DNA of 64,000 bases from Bradyrhizobium arachidis (GTDB lineage: Bacteria > Pseudomonadota > Alphaproteobacteria > Rhizobiales > Xanthobacteraceae), in the NCBI RefSeq assembly GCF_015291705.1, contig NZ_CP030050.1, forward strand, positions 7,688,001 to 7,752,000, written 5' to 3'. Of this stretch, positions 34,260-43,202 are shown piece by piece; the first letter of the stretch is position 1; every line of letters starts with the position of its first letter. Made by a program: the position numbers and the translations under genes. Below the pieces are notes generated by a model. That model was given only the letters and a program-made list of their open reading frames with translations. It ran no database searches and was not told the DNA's origin.

Positions 34260-34299
34260 GACGCGCTCCGTCACCTCTTCGTGGCTGCTTTGGCCGAGG

Positions 34300-35769
34300 T
34301 CATTGCGCCTCGACCTGGACGGCCTCGCCGGGCGCGGCCGCATCGCCGGCGGCAATCACCAGGTAGCGCTTTGCGGCTGCGGCAGACTGATCGACGATCT
34401 GTCGGATCGGGCCGGCCGCGTTGACGATAGCAGATCCGGCCGGATTGGTCATGAACGCGGCCAGCGGCTGCAGCGGGCCGCTACCGTCGCCATGCTCCGC
34501 CAGGGCAAGCACATATTTCTGCTTGGGCTGCAGTCCCGTCACCGAGGCCTGCAAGATCTGAATCAGGCCTTGGTCGAACAGCGACACGCTGGTCGGCGGC
34601 TTGCCGTCCTTTGCACCATCTTTCGACGCGAGCGACAGATGAGCCACCTGTCCGGCAACGCCGAGTGCCTGAAGATTCTGGCGGTCATCGGGGTCGGGCG
34701 CAGCATTTGGAACATAGGCGATCGCCTGCGGCGCCTGGCCGATCGGAACGTTCCCGACCACCGTGTTGGTCGCCGTGTCGATGGCCACCAGCGCGTCGGC
34801 GTTCTCCAGTCCCACATAGATCCGGGTGCCGTCGCCGGATGGCCACACGCCGTGCGGCAGATTCCCAACCGGGATCGTGGCGACAAGCGAGAAGTCGTCG
34901 GTGCGGAACACCTTCACTTCGTTCAGTCCGCCGATGGTGACATAGGCGAACGTGCCCTTGGTGGTGTGCGCGAAGTTGACGTGATTAGTGATTGGACCGG
35001 TATCGATCGTCTTGATCGCGTTGAACGGGGGCTTGGCGTTGAACACCTGGGTACGGCCGACGTCCTTCAGCGTGAACCAGACCTGGTTTCCATCGGGCGT
35101 CGCCGCGATGTTCGGACAGAACGGACTTTCCTGCTTCACCTTGGCAATGATCTTGTGCTCGGCCACCGCGACGACGTCGGTCTCGGGATTGAACGACGAG
35201 CAGATGTAGCCGTACTTGCCGTCTGGTGAGAAAATCTGCATGCCCGGCCCGTTCGGAGTCGTGATGCGGGTCTTCTCCTTGAAGCTGACGGGGTCGATGA
35301 CGGAGATGTAGTTCTCGCCGCGAACGGTGACCCAGACCTCCTTGCCGTCGGGGGTGAAGAACGCCTCATGCGGCGATCGTCCGACATAAGTGGTGTGCTT
35401 GACCGCGTTGGTCGCGGTATCGATGAACGTCACCGAATTCGAGCCGATCGACACCACGGCAAGCGTCTTGTGATCGGGCGAATAGCCCATGCCGTGCACA
35501 AGCACCTGCCCCTTGTACAGCGGGCTGAAATTGCCGGGCTGCGGGTCGCCCAGCCGGATTACGCCAAGCAGCTTGTTGTCGACGGGGTCGGTGACCGAGA
35601 CCGTGTTCGAGAACTGTTCCGCGGCGTAGAGGCGGTCGTGGTGGCTGACCGGAATATCGGGGGCGGATAGCGCACCCGGCGCCTGCCCTGCCCATGCGGC
35701 AGAGCCCGTGGCGAGCATGGAGGCTGCCAGAAAGATGCTCTTCATCATATTGATTGGTGACGTGGTCAT
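34300..35769 (-). CDS. exported YVTN-type beta-propeller protein
   Basis: A 489-residue protein with a signal peptide (MKSIFLAASMLATGSAAWAG after a short N-terminal extension; GGAG site before the ATG at 35769). It is built from repeated propeller blades of the YVTN/cytochrome-d1 type, for example TVSVTDPVDNKLLGVIRLGD, SVTFIDTATNAVKHTTYVG, ALVAIDTATNTVVGNVPIG and FSPDGKYGYICSS. Residues about 370-489 form an extra C-terminal domain. No heme-binding CxxCH is seen. It lies 9 nt after the DUF305 gene. The role is unknown; metal or stress-related functions are inferred only from the neighbours. Confidence 0.8.
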   Translation of the reverse strand: MTTSPINMMKSIFLAASMLATGSAAWAGQAPGALSAPDIPVSHHDRLYAAEQFSNTVSVTDPVDNKLLGVIRLGDPQPGNFSPLYKGQVLVHGMGYSPDHKTLAVVSIGSNSVTFIDTATNAVKHTTYVGRSPHEAFFTPDGKEVWVTVRGENYISVIDPVSFKEKTRITTPNGPGMQIFSPDGKYGYICSSFNPETDVVAVAEHKIIAKVKQESPFCPNIAATPDGNQVWFTLKDVGRTQVFNAKPPFNAIKTIDTGPITNHVNFAHTTKGTFAYVTIGGLNEVKVFRTDDFSLVATIPVGNLPHGVWPSGDGTRIYVGLENADALVAIDTATNTVVGNVPIGQAPQAIAYVPNAAPDPDDRQNLQALGVAGQVAHLSLASKDGAKDGKPPTSVSLFDQGLIQILQASVTGLQPKQKYVLALAEHGDGSGPLQPLAAFMTNPAGSAIVNAAGPIRQIVDQSAAAAKRYLVIAAGDAAAPGEAVQVEAQ

Positions 35770-35778
35770 CTGCGGCTC

Positions 35779-36312
35779 CTACTTCTTCATTCCATTGGAC
35801 GTGTCCATCTGCATGCCCGGATGATGACCGGCAGCGACGGGAACGGGTGCCGACTGGGTTGGAGCAGGCGTGGTGTCCGTGGCAGGCTCGCCAATGGCGA
35901 GCTTCATGGCCGCGATCTCCTGCATCTGGTCGACGATGATTTCCTGGGCGATGCGCCTCAGCTGCTCGTTCTTGCCGTAGCGCAGTTCGATCACCGCCAT
36001 GTCGATCGCGCCCTGATGATGCGGGTTCATCATCGCGACGAAGTCGCGGTCGACGTCGCCGGTCGGCTTGACCGTCATGTCGTTCATCATCTTGGTCATG
36101 GCGGCTTCGTTTTCTTCCAGGAACGCCCGTTCTTCTGCATTTTGCGCGGCCGGCGGGGCGGCTGGATGGGCTTCATGCGCGAACGCGAGCGGAGGCACCG
36201 CGAATGCGACCAAAATGCGCGCGGCAAGGAACGCCGTGCCGAGGCCGGGCCTGGGCCATCGACATCTGCTTGCGAGCGCTGCTACGGCGCGGCGAAATTG
36301 TAAGGAGGACAT
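35779..36312 (-). CDS. DUF305 family exported protein
   Basis: The ATG at 36312 (MSSLQFRRAV) with a GGGAG site is preferred over the upstream ATG at 36339. The 177-residue product has an N-terminal leader (ILVAFAVPPLAFAHEAHPAA), a linker, and the DUF305 four-helix-type motif DRDFVAMMNPHHQGAIDMAV with the paired His, then EIIVDQMQEIAAMK. The tail is Pro/His/Met-rich (GHHPGMQMDTSNGMKK). DUF305 proteins often accompany copper-handling genes and His/Met-rich tails suit metal binding, but a copper role here is inference. It is the first gene of the sigma/anti-sigma operon. Confidence 0.85.
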   Translation of the reverse strand: MSSLQFRRAVAALASRCRWPRPGLGTAFLAARILVAFAVPPLAFAHEAHPAAPPAAQNAEERAFLEENEAAMTKMMNDMTVKPTGDVDRDFVAMMNPHHQGAIDMAVIELRYGKNEQLRRIAQEIIVDQMQEIAAMKLAIGEPATDTTPAPTQSAPVPVAAGHHPGMQMDTSNGMKK

Positions 36313-36347
36313 CGAAAACTCCCATGCGGGTGGTTGCATGGGGGTTT

Positions 36348-36372
36348 GACGCGCGGGCGCCCGTTCTATTCC
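36348..36372 (-). promoter_or_regulatory. candidate ECF-type promoter of the DUF305 operon
   Basis: On the minus strand GGAAT (36372-36368) is followed after 16 nt by CGTC (36351-36348). This has the layout of an ECF promoter (GGAAC-like -35, CGTC-like -10). The predicted start site would be about 30 nt before the DUF305 ATG. The match is short and could be chance. Confidence 0.35.
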
Positions 36373-36413
36373 GGCCGCTCAATCACATAAATGTCAGCGG
36401 GCAACGAGCCGGC

Positions 36414-37199
36414 CTAGCCGCGCCCGTCCACCGTCGGCCGCCACACCAGCAGCCGTCGCTCCACCAGCGTCACCCCGAAGTCGATCAGGATGACGAACGC
36501 CGACAGCACGAACATGCCGGCGAACACGCCGGCGACGTCGAACACGCCCTCGGCCTGCTGGATGAGATAGCCGAGCCCCGCCGCCGATCCCAGATATTCG
36601 CCGACGACCGCGCCGACCACGGCGAAACCGACCGAGGTGTGCAGCGAGGAGAACATCCAGGACAGCGCCGAGGGCCAATAGACGTGCTGCATCAGCTGCC
36701 GCTCGCTCATGCCGAGCATGCGGCCGTTATCGAGCACGGTGCGGCTGACTTCCTTGACGCCCTGATAGACGTTGAAGAAGACGATGAAGAACACCAGCGT
36801 CACCCCGAGCGCGACCTTGGACCAGATGCCGAGGCCGAGCCACAGCGCGAAGATCGGCGCGAGCACGACGCGCGGCAACGCGTTGACCATCTTCACGTAG
36901 GGATCGAACACCGCGGCAACGATCGGCTGGCGCGCGAACCAAAAGCCGACAAGAACGCCACCGAGCGATCCGATCACGAAGGCGAGGATCGATTCCGCGA
37001 GCGTGATGCCGAGATGCTTCCAAATCACGCCGGAGGCGAACCATTTCACGATCTGGCTGAAGACGTCGAACGGGTTGGAGAAGAAGAACGGCGGCAGCAG
37101 GATCTTGCCGAACACGGGAACGGTCGACAGCACCTGCCACAGCACGATGCAGACGACCGCGACCAGGACTTGCAGCGCGAACAGCGTCGGGCGCGACAT
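36414..37199 (-). CDS. NitT/TauT-type ABC transporter permease
   Basis: A 261-residue BPD-type permease of the SsuC/TauC family with about six membrane helices. The coupling motif lies in KEVSRTVLDNGRMLGMSERQ and VYWPSALSWMFSSLHTSVGF. Substrates of this subfamily include nitrate, taurine, sulfonates, pyrimidine precursors and others. The start overlaps the ATPase stop by one base (TGATG). No receptor gene is adjacent. Confidence 0.9.
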   Translation of the reverse strand: MSRPTLFALQVLVAVVCIVLWQVLSTVPVFGKILLPPFFFSNPFDVFSQIVKWFASGVIWKHLGITLAESILAFVIGSLGGVLVGFWFARQPIVAAVFDPYVKMVNALPRVVLAPIFALWLGLGIWSKVALGVTLVFFIVFFNVYQGVKEVSRTVLDNGRMLGMSERQLMQHVYWPSALSWMFSSLHTSVGFAVVGAVVGEYLGSAAGLGYLIQQAEGVFDVAGVFAGMFVLSAFVILIDFGVTLVERRLLVWRPTVDGRG

Positions 37200-38017
37200 C
37201 AGACCGCCTCCGCCGCGTGGGTGGACTGCGCGTAACCCTTCATCACCTCGTCCTTCAGCACGCTCCAGATCTCGCGATGAAGCGCGTGGAACTCCTTGTC
37301 GAGCCGCACCTCGAAAATGTCGCGCGGGCGCGGCAAGCTCACGCGCCAGTCGCCGATGATTCGCGAGGACGGCCCTGCCGACATGATCACCACGCGATCG
37401 GCGAGCGCGATCGCCTCTTCCAGGTCATGGGTGACGAACAGCACGGCCTTGCGGTCGGCGTTCCAGAGGTCGAGCAGCAGATTACCCATCACCTGCCGGG
37501 TCTGCGCATCGAGCGGCCCGAACGGCTCGTCCATCAGCAGGATCTTAGGATCGCGGATCAGCACCTGCGCCAGCGCCACGCGCTTGCGTTGGCCGCCGGA
37601 GAGCATGTGCGGATAGCGGCCGGCGAAGGCGCCGAGGCCGACCGACGTCAGCCATTTCTGCGCCCTTGGCAGCGCCTCGGCGCGCGGCGTGCCCTTGATC
37701 TCGAGCCCGATCGCGACATTGTCGAGCGCGGTCTTCCAGGGGAACAGCGCGTCGGCCTGGAACAGGTAGCCGGCGTCCCGGTTCAGCCCCGCAAGCGGCC
37801 GGTCGAATATCTTGACGTTGCCGGCAGCGGGCTTCAGCAGGCCGGCCGCGACGTTGAGCAGCGTCGATTTCCCGCACCCCGTGGGCCCGACGATGGCGAC
37901 GAACTCGCCCTGCGCGACCGTAAGATGCGCCTTCTCCACCGCCGTATAGACCCGCCCGTCCCCGAGCCGGAACGCAACCTTGGCATCTTCCAGCGCCACT
38001 GCCGTGGGCGTTGTCAT
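37199..38017 (-). CDS. NitT/TauT-type ABC transporter ATPase
   Basis: The ATG at 38017 is chosen for a GGAGGGAATAC site; the frame runs to 38071. A 272-residue ATPase: Walker A GPTGCGKST, Q-loop AGYLFQADALFPWKTALDN, signature LSGGQRKRVALAQVLI, Walker B ILLMDEPFGPLDAQTR and H-loop LFVTHDLEEAIALAD. It is first in a two-gene operon with the permease. The NitT/TauT receptor at 31285-32310 could complete the system. Confidence 0.92.
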   Translation of the reverse strand: MTTPTAVALEDAKVAFRLGDGRVYTAVEKAHLTVAQGEFVAIVGPTGCGKSTLLNVAAGLLKPAAGNVKIFDRPLAGLNRDAGYLFQADALFPWKTALDNVAIGLEIKGTPRAEALPRAQKWLTSVGLGAFAGRYPHMLSGGQRKRVALAQVLIRDPKILLMDEPFGPLDAQTRQVMGNLLLDLWNADRKAVLFVTHDLEEAIALADRVVIMSAGPSSRIIGDWRVSLPRPRDIFEVRLDKEFHALHREIWSVLKDEVMKGYAQSTHAAEAV

Positions 38018-38110
38018 GTATTCCCTCCAGACTTGACCCGATGCCTTAGCCGCTCGCGCCGCCAAGTTCAATCAAGCCGCCAAGCGTGCTACGCATGGGC
38101 TCTTGCCGTG

Positions 38111-38277
38111 CTCTTACCCTCCCCTGGAGGGGGAGGGTCGGCTCACATGAGCGCAGCGAAATGTGAGACGGGATGGGGTGACAGGCTCTCCAATGAGGCG
38201 GTGCCCGTGTTGAGAGATCACCCCACCTCGCTCGCGCTTCGCGCGATCGCCCCTCCCCCTCCAGGGGAGGGTAAGAG
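38111..38277. repeat. 167-nt MITE-like element with perfect 27-bp terminal inverted repeats
   Basis: The left arm (38111-38137, beginning CTCTTACCCTCCCCTGGAGG) and the right arm (38251-38277, ending CCAGGGGAGGGTAAGAG) are exact reverse complements. The interior holds no gene. The element ends 16 nt before the ATG of the next ABC gene and makes up nearly all of the intergenic space with the divergent transporter. No target duplication was identified. Confidence 0.75.
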
Positions 38278-38293
38278 AAGCGAGCCGCGTCGA

Positions 38294-39076
38294 ATGCCTT
38301 CCAAGCTGGCCATCAGCTACGCCCACGTCACCAAGAGCTTCGGCACGCTCAAGGCCGTCGACGACGTATCGCTTGATATCGCCGAGGGCGAGTTCGTAGC
38401 GATCGTCGGCGGCTCGGGCTCGGGCAAGACCACGTTGCTGCGGCTCGCCAACCGGCTGATCGAGGCCGCCGGCGGCACCATCACGGTCGAGGGCGAGGAC
38501 GTGCGAAACGTCGATCCGGTCGCGCTGCGGCGGCGGATCGGCTACGTCTTCCAGAGCGGCGGGCTGTTCCCGCATTTGAGTGTCGCCGACAATATCGGGA
38601 TCACGCCCAAATTGCTGGGCGCGCCGGCGGCGGATATCGCGGTGCGGGTCGACGAGCTGCTGGAGCTCGTACAGCTCGACCGTAGCGCCCATCGCGACCG
38701 CCTCCCCGAAGCGCTCTCGGGCGGTCAGCAGCAGCGCGTCGGCGTGGCGCGGGCGCTCGCGGCACGCCCGCGCATCGTGCTGATGGACGAGCCGTTCGGC
38801 GCGCTCGATCCCCTCACCCGCGATGCGCTCGGCGACGATTATCGCGCGCTGCACAAGAAGCTCGGCCTGACCACCGTCATGATCACGCATGACATGACCG
38901 AGGCGATCCTGCTTGCCGACCGCATCGCGGTGATGCGCGGCGGCAAGCTGCTGGCGCAGGGCACGCCGGCGGAGCTCTCGAACAGCAGCGATGCCTATGT
39001 GCTGGAGCTGCTGAGGACGCCGCGGCGCCAGGTCGAGCGGCTGAACACGCTGCTGCCGCAGAGCGGTGCGGCATGA
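38294..39076 (+). CDS. glycine betaine/osmoprotectant-type ABC transporter ATPase
   Basis: The ATG at 38294 gives 260 residues; earlier in-frame codons lie within the 167-nt repeat. Walker A GGSGSGKTT, Q-loop IGYVFQSGGLFPHLSVADN, signature LSGGQQQRVGVARALA, Walker B IVLMDEPFGALDPLTRD, H-loop MITHDMTEAILLAD. There is no CBS tail, unlike OpuAA and ProV. It overlaps the fused permease-receptor gene by 4 nt, forming a complete two-gene importer for quaternary amines or similar solutes. Confidence 0.9.
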   Translation: MPSKLAISYAHVTKSFGTLKAVDDVSLDIAEGEFVAIVGGSGSGKTTLLRLANRLIEAAGGTITVEGEDVRNVDPVALRRRIGYVFQSGGLFPHLSVADNIGITPKLLGAPAADIAVRVDELLELVQLDRSAHRDRLPEALSGGQQQRVGVARALAARPRIVLMDEPFGALDPLTRDALGDDYRALHKKLGLTTVMITHDMTEAILLADRIAVMRGGKLLAQGTPAELSNSSDAYVLELLRTPRRQVERLNTLLPQSGAA

Positions 39077-40632
39077 GCCTCCTCAATGATCCGCGCTGGG
39101 GCGAGGCGCTGGCGCATTTGCCCGACTATCTCGGCAACCATGTGCGGGTGAGTCTTGCCGCGCTCGCGCTTGGCCTTGCCGTCAGCCTGCCGCTCGCGAT
39201 ACTGACGCGCAACCGGCCCGCGCCGCGCGCGGTTCTGCTCGCGCTCGCCAGCATCGTGCAGACGGTGCCGGGGCTGGCGCTGCTGGCGCTGTTTTATCCA
39301 CTGCTGCTGCTAGCTGCCTCGGTCACGCTCGCCTGGTTCGGCGTCTCTTTCTCCGCCTTCGGCTTCCTGCCGGCGATGCTGGCGCTGGCGCTCTATTCCA
39401 TGCTGCCGGTGCTGCGCAACGGCATCACCGGCCTCAACGGCATCGATCCCGCGCTGATCGAGGCCGCCAAGGGCGTCGGCATGACCGCACGGCAGTCGCT
39501 CGTCATGGTCGAGCTGCCGCTGGCGCTGCCGGTGATGATGGCGGGCATTCGCACCGCCGCGGTGTGGGTGATCGGCACCGCGACGCTCTCGACCCCGATC
39601 GGGCAGACCAGCCTCGGCAACTACATCTTTGCGGGATTGCAGACCCAGAACTGGGTGTTCGTGCTGTTCGGCTGCTTTGCCTCGGCGCTGCTGGCGCTCG
39701 CGGTCGATCAGCTGCTCGGCCTGATCGAAGGTGGCCTGCGCCAGCGCCGCCGCCTGCGCACCGCGCTTGGCGGTATTGGAATTGCGGCGCTGGTCGCCGC
39801 AACGCTGGTGCCGACGATGGGGCGCTCGCCGCAGAATTATGTAGTCGGGGCCAAGACCTTTGCCGAGCAATACGTGCTGTCGTCCCTGCTCCGCGACCGC
39901 CTCCAGGCCGCCGGTCTCACCGCCACAGCGCGTTCGGGCCTCGGCTCCAGTGTGATCTTCGAGGCGCTGAAGGCCGGCGACATCGATCTCTATGTCGATT
40001 ATTCCGGCACGCTCTGGGCCAACCAGCTGCACCGCACCGACATTAAGCCGCGGGCGGAACTGTTGGCCGACCTCAAAACAGCGCTCGCGAAGGATAACAT
40101 CACCCTGCTCGGCGAGCTCGGCTTCGAGAACGCCTATGCGCTGGTGATGCCGAAGCAGCGCGCCGAGGCGCTTCATATCCGCAGCATCGCCGATCTCGCC
40201 GCACACGCGCCGACGATGTCGATTGCCGGCGACTACGAATTCTTCTCGCGGCCGGAATGGGCGGCGCTGCAAAAGGCCTATGGCCTCTCGTTCCGCGCCC
40301 AGCGCCAGATGCAGCCCGACTTCATGTATGCCGCGGTCGCCAGCGGCGAGGTCGACGTCATCGCCGGCTACACCAGCGACGGGCTGATTGCGAAATACGA
40401 CCTCGTCGTGCTCGACGATCCCAAGCACGCGATCCCGCCCTATGACGCGATCCTGCTGCTCGCGCCAAAGCGCGCCGGCGATGAAAAATTGCAGACGGCG
40501 CTCGAGCCGCTGCTCGGCAAGATCGACATCGCGACCATGCGCGAGGCAAACCTGCGCGCCAGCGGCAATGATGCGAATTCATCACCCGATGCGGTGGCGA
40601 AGTGGCTGTGGGAGAAGGTGGGCCGGCGCTAG
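39073..40632 (+). CDS. osmoprotectant-type ABC transporter permease fused to its substrate-binding domain
   Basis: A 519-residue fusion. Residues 1 to about 240 are an OpuBB/ProW-like permease (SIVQTVPGLALLALFYPLLL, coupling loop IEAAKGVGMTARQSLVMVEL, then TLSTPIGQTSLGNYIFAGLQ). Residues from about 255 form an OpuBC/OpuAC-type receptor (NYVVGAKTFAEQYVLSSLLR, LDTYVDYSGT-like segment YVDYSGTLWANQLH, VASGEVDVIAGYTSDGLIAK). Such permease-receptor chimeras are known in the Opu/Glu-type group. Substrate is not resolvable: choline, betaine, carnitine or other. Confidence 0.9.
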   Translation: MSLLNDPRWGEALAHLPDYLGNHVRVSLAALALGLAVSLPLAILTRNRPAPRAVLLALASIVQTVPGLALLALFYPLLLLAASVTLAWFGVSFSAFGFLPAMLALALYSMLPVLRNGITGLNGIDPALIEAAKGVGMTARQSLVMVELPLALPVMMAGIRTAAVWVIGTATLSTPIGQTSLGNYIFAGLQTQNWVFVLFGCFASALLALAVDQLLGLIEGGLRQRRRLRTALGGIGIAALVAATLVPTMGRSPQNYVVGAKTFAEQYVLSSLLRDRLQAAGLTATARSGLGSSVIFEALKAGDIDLYVDYSGTLWANQLHRTDIKPRAELLADLKTALAKDNITLLGELGFENAYALVMPKQRAEALHIRSIADLAAHAPTMSIAGDYEFFSRPEWAALQKAYGLSFRAQRQMQPDFMYAAVASGEVDVIAGYTSDGLIAKYDLVVLDDPKHAIPPYDAILLLAPKRAGDEKLQTALEPLLGKIDIATMREANLRASGNDANSSPDAVAKWLWEKVGRR

Positions 40633-40658
40633 AGCGAGGCTCTGCGCCGCCGCCCTTG

Positions 40659-41036
40659 CTAGACCTTCTCGGTTGCCCCTCCGGCGTCGACCCAGTCCTT
40701 GAAGCCGCCGACGTTGTAGACATGGCTATAGCCCATGTCCTGAAGCAGCTTGCCGGCCAGCGCCGAACGGCCGCCCGAGGCGCAATAGAGGATCACCGTC
40801 TTGTCCCTGGCGAGAGCCTTGTCGTGATAGGGCGAGTCCGGATCGGCCCGAAACTCCAGCATGCCGCGGGAGACATTCAGTGCGCCGGGAATCTTGCCGC
40901 TCTTCTCGATTTCCGGCGCATCGCGCACGTCGAGCACGAGCGCGCCCTTGCCGATCATCTCCTTCGCCTGGGCCGGCGTGATCTTCGGCACGGCGGCGTT
41001 GGCGGCTTCGAGCATCTGTTTCACGGATATTGCCAA
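40659..41036 (-). CDS. single-domain rhodanese-like sulfurtransferase
   Basis: A 125-residue protein with one rhodanese domain. The active-site loop is CASGGR with Cys85 (VILYCASGGRSALAG), preceded by the structural motif LVLDVRDAPEI and IPGALNVSRGML. It transfers sulfane sulfur to a thiol or other acceptor; the physiological donor and acceptor are unknown. No signal peptide. It converges on the Opu-type gene 26 nt away. Confidence 0.88.
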   Translation of the reverse strand: MAISVKQMLEAANAAVPKITPAQAKEMIGKGALVLDVRDAPEIEKSGKIPGALNVSRGMLEFRADPDSPYHDKALARDKTVILYCASGGRSALAGKLLQDMGYSHVYNVGGFKDWVDAGGATEKV

Positions 41037-41172
41037 TGTCGTCTCCTTAGGGTTGGCTGTTTGTCAAGCGCCCCCTTAGCCGGCATCGTCTGTCGTCGCG
41101 TCCACCGTTTGGAGGACAGCGCGAGGTGAAATATCGACGGATGCGGTGGCGAATGAATGGCCGCGATGGAAA

Positions 41173-42885
41173 CTACAGCCCCCGGATCATCCCGGCATTG
41201 ATCAGCAACCGATTCAACCGCCGCGCCTCCGCGCCGTCCTTGCAGCCGTAGAAGATGCCCTTGCAACGGAGCATGATCTGCTTCTGCTCGGCGAAGGACG
41301 GATCGAGCGGGATGCCGGCAGTCTCCTGGATCACCAGCGGCAGATACGGGCCGTCGACCGTGTCCATCACGGCCTCGGTTTTGACCGGCTCGAAATTGAC
41401 GGCATCAATCGCGTAATAGGTCGCGTAGAGACGCGGATCGTAGGCATCGAGCTTCTTGCCGATCGCGCCCTCGTCGAGCCCGGGCTCGAGCAGGTTCGGC
41501 GCGAATTCCGGCTGGTGATCGCCATAGCGCACGATCAGGAACGGCTCGCTCGGAAAGTTCTTCTTCAGACCCGCGACGAACGCCTTATACTGCTCTGCGC
41601 TCATCGCCTGGCGGCGCAGATATTCGTCGATGGACGGAACATTGCCCGGCGCACGCCAGTTCGGCAGCAGGTCCGGACGGTAGCGCGTCTCCCAGGGGAA
41701 ATGATTGGCGCCGAGATAGATGAAGGTGAACAGCGGCTTGTTCGGCGGCTGCTGGCCCATCAGCTGCAGCGCCTTGTCGTAGAAGAAGCTGTCGGGCTCG
41801 ACATCCCTGGCGCCGAGGTCCTTCGCGTCGAGAAAGCGCTCGACGCCGGTCGTCAGCTGGAAGCTGCGCGCGCCCATGAAGCCGCCATGGGCGGGATAGA
41901 GCGAGAGCGTATCGTAGCCGCAGCGGCGCAGCGCCAGCGGCAGGCCGCGTTCGACCCGGTTGGATGCGATACGCGTCACGAAATAGGCGAAGCGGCCGAA
42001 CGAACGCGAGGAAAGTCCCGCGAGCACGTTGTATTCGGTGAACCAGCTCGGCCCGCCATTGCTTTCCGCAAGGAAGGTGCGCTGCCTGCCGTCCCAGGAC
42101 TTGAAGTGATTGCCATAGCCCGGCGGCACCTTGATGCCCTGCGCGGCGCGGATGTCGAAGCTCGATTCATCATGGATCATGATGATGTTCGGCCGGCGGC
42201 CCGCGGGATGGCAGGCATCGACCAGCGGCATGTTGAGCCGCTCATTGGTCGAGGCCGCCGACTCCATGAGGCCGTACTGCGCGAAATCGGAGACCGCGGT
42301 GACGCCCGAGCGGAAGAATTTCGAGAGATAGCCATCGTCGTAATAGCCGCGCCAGGCCTCATCGGGATGATAGAGCGAATAGCCGACCAGCCCAGCCACG
42401 CAGGCGAGCATGGAAGCAAGCGCCGGCAAGCGGCGGATCCGAAACGGATCGAGCCACCACAGCGCGTACATCAGCGGCAACGTGACGAGACCGGCCAGGA
42501 TCACCGACCAGCGCAGACTCGGGAAGATCGTGAACAGGAACGCGACGGTGTCGCGGTCGATCATCATCAGGTCGATGAAGTTGACCGTCATCTGCACGAC
42601 GTCGTGCTTGAGCCGCGATAGCAGCACCAGCACGACGACCATGGTCAGCGACAGCGCGCCCGACAGCGCCGGCCGCCGCAGCAGCGTGATCCAGAAGAAG
42701 TTGAGGATGCCCCAGGCGAGCGCGAAGGCGAGACGCGAGCCGAAATCGGTCTCAGTCTCATACATCAGCGCCAGCGCGGCGAGATGCGGCACCGCAACCG
42801 CGAGCAACCGCCAGATGCCGAGCGCGGCGACGCTCGCCAGTACGGCGGTGGTGGCAGAAGGACCTGGATTGGGCGCGGACGCCAT
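41173..42885 (-). CDS. membrane sulfatase-fold enzyme (LtaS/OpgB/phosphoethanolamine-transferase-like)
   Basis: The ATG at 42885 is preferred, giving 570 residues; the frame runs to 43011 through low-complexity sequence. About five N-terminal membrane helices (residues about 15-185) precede a periplasmic alkaline-phosphatase-fold domain: PNIIMIHDESSFDI (metal site), GGPSWFTEYNVLAGLSSRSF (nucleophile loop, possibly Ser in place of the usual Thr), YLGANHFPWETRYRP and IVRYGDHQPEFAP (second metal site). Enzymes of this group move phosphoglycerol or phosphoethanolamine onto envelope glycans or lipids. Which one applies is unknown. Confidence 0.8.
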   Translation of the reverse strand: MASAPNPGPSATTAVLASVAALGIWRLLAVAVPHLAALALMYETETDFGSRLAFALAWGILNFFWITLLRRPALSGALSLTMVVVLVLLSRLKHDVVQMTVNFIDLMMIDRDTVAFLFTIFPSLRWSVILAGLVTLPLMYALWWLDPFRIRRLPALASMLACVAGLVGYSLYHPDEAWRGYYDDGYLSKFFRSGVTAVSDFAQYGLMESAASTNERLNMPLVDACHPAGRRPNIIMIHDESSFDIRAAQGIKVPPGYGNHFKSWDGRQRTFLAESNGGPSWFTEYNVLAGLSSRSFGRFAYFVTRIASNRVERGLPLALRRCGYDTLSLYPAHGGFMGARSFQLTTGVERFLDAKDLGARDVEPDSFFYDKALQLMGQQPPNKPLFTFIYLGANHFPWETRYRPDLLPNWRAPGNVPSIDEYLRRQAMSAEQYKAFVAGLKKNFPSEPFLIVRYGDHQPEFAPNLLEPGLDEGAIGKKLDAYDPRLYATYYAIDAVNFEPVKTEAVMDTVDGPYLPLVIQETAGIPLDPSFAEQKQIMLRCKGIFYGCKDGAEARRLNRLLINAGMIRGL

Positions 42886-43202
42886 CGACGGGCACGCAAC
42901 TTCTGGTCCGGCGCGGTGATGCCAAGCCGTCGAGCCGGCCCCAGGACGGCTGCGGCGTCCGGCGCAGCCGGAAGCCTGCACCGTGTCACAAAACTGTAAC
43001 GGAACCGTCACGGGCAGGCAACGCGATCCGGCGTCCGACCTTCGCTTAATGTTAGCAACGCGCGAATGTGCCGCACGCTTGGGCGCGCTGCCTTCAACTC
43101 TATCGGCTCACCCGAGGAGCCCGCGAAGCGCGCGGGGGGGCAGCTGGGGCCTCTATGGTTCGAGACGGCGCTGCGCGCCTCCTCACCATGAGGGTCGGAT
43201 GG
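42886..43202. other. 317-nt intergenic region with repeat remnant
   Basis: No supported gene. From about 43108 to 43200 it contains a repeat-like hairpin sequence (CGAGGAGCCCGCGAAGCG...CGCGCCTCCTCACCATGAGGG) resembling a dispersed bradyrhizobial element; copy number cannot be checked here. Confidence 0.4.

Noticed and set aside
34300..35769. Cytochrome cd1-type nitrite reductase
   Set aside because: The blade repeats resemble the d1 propeller, but no CxxCH heme site or denitrification neighbours exist; it is called a generic YVTN propeller.
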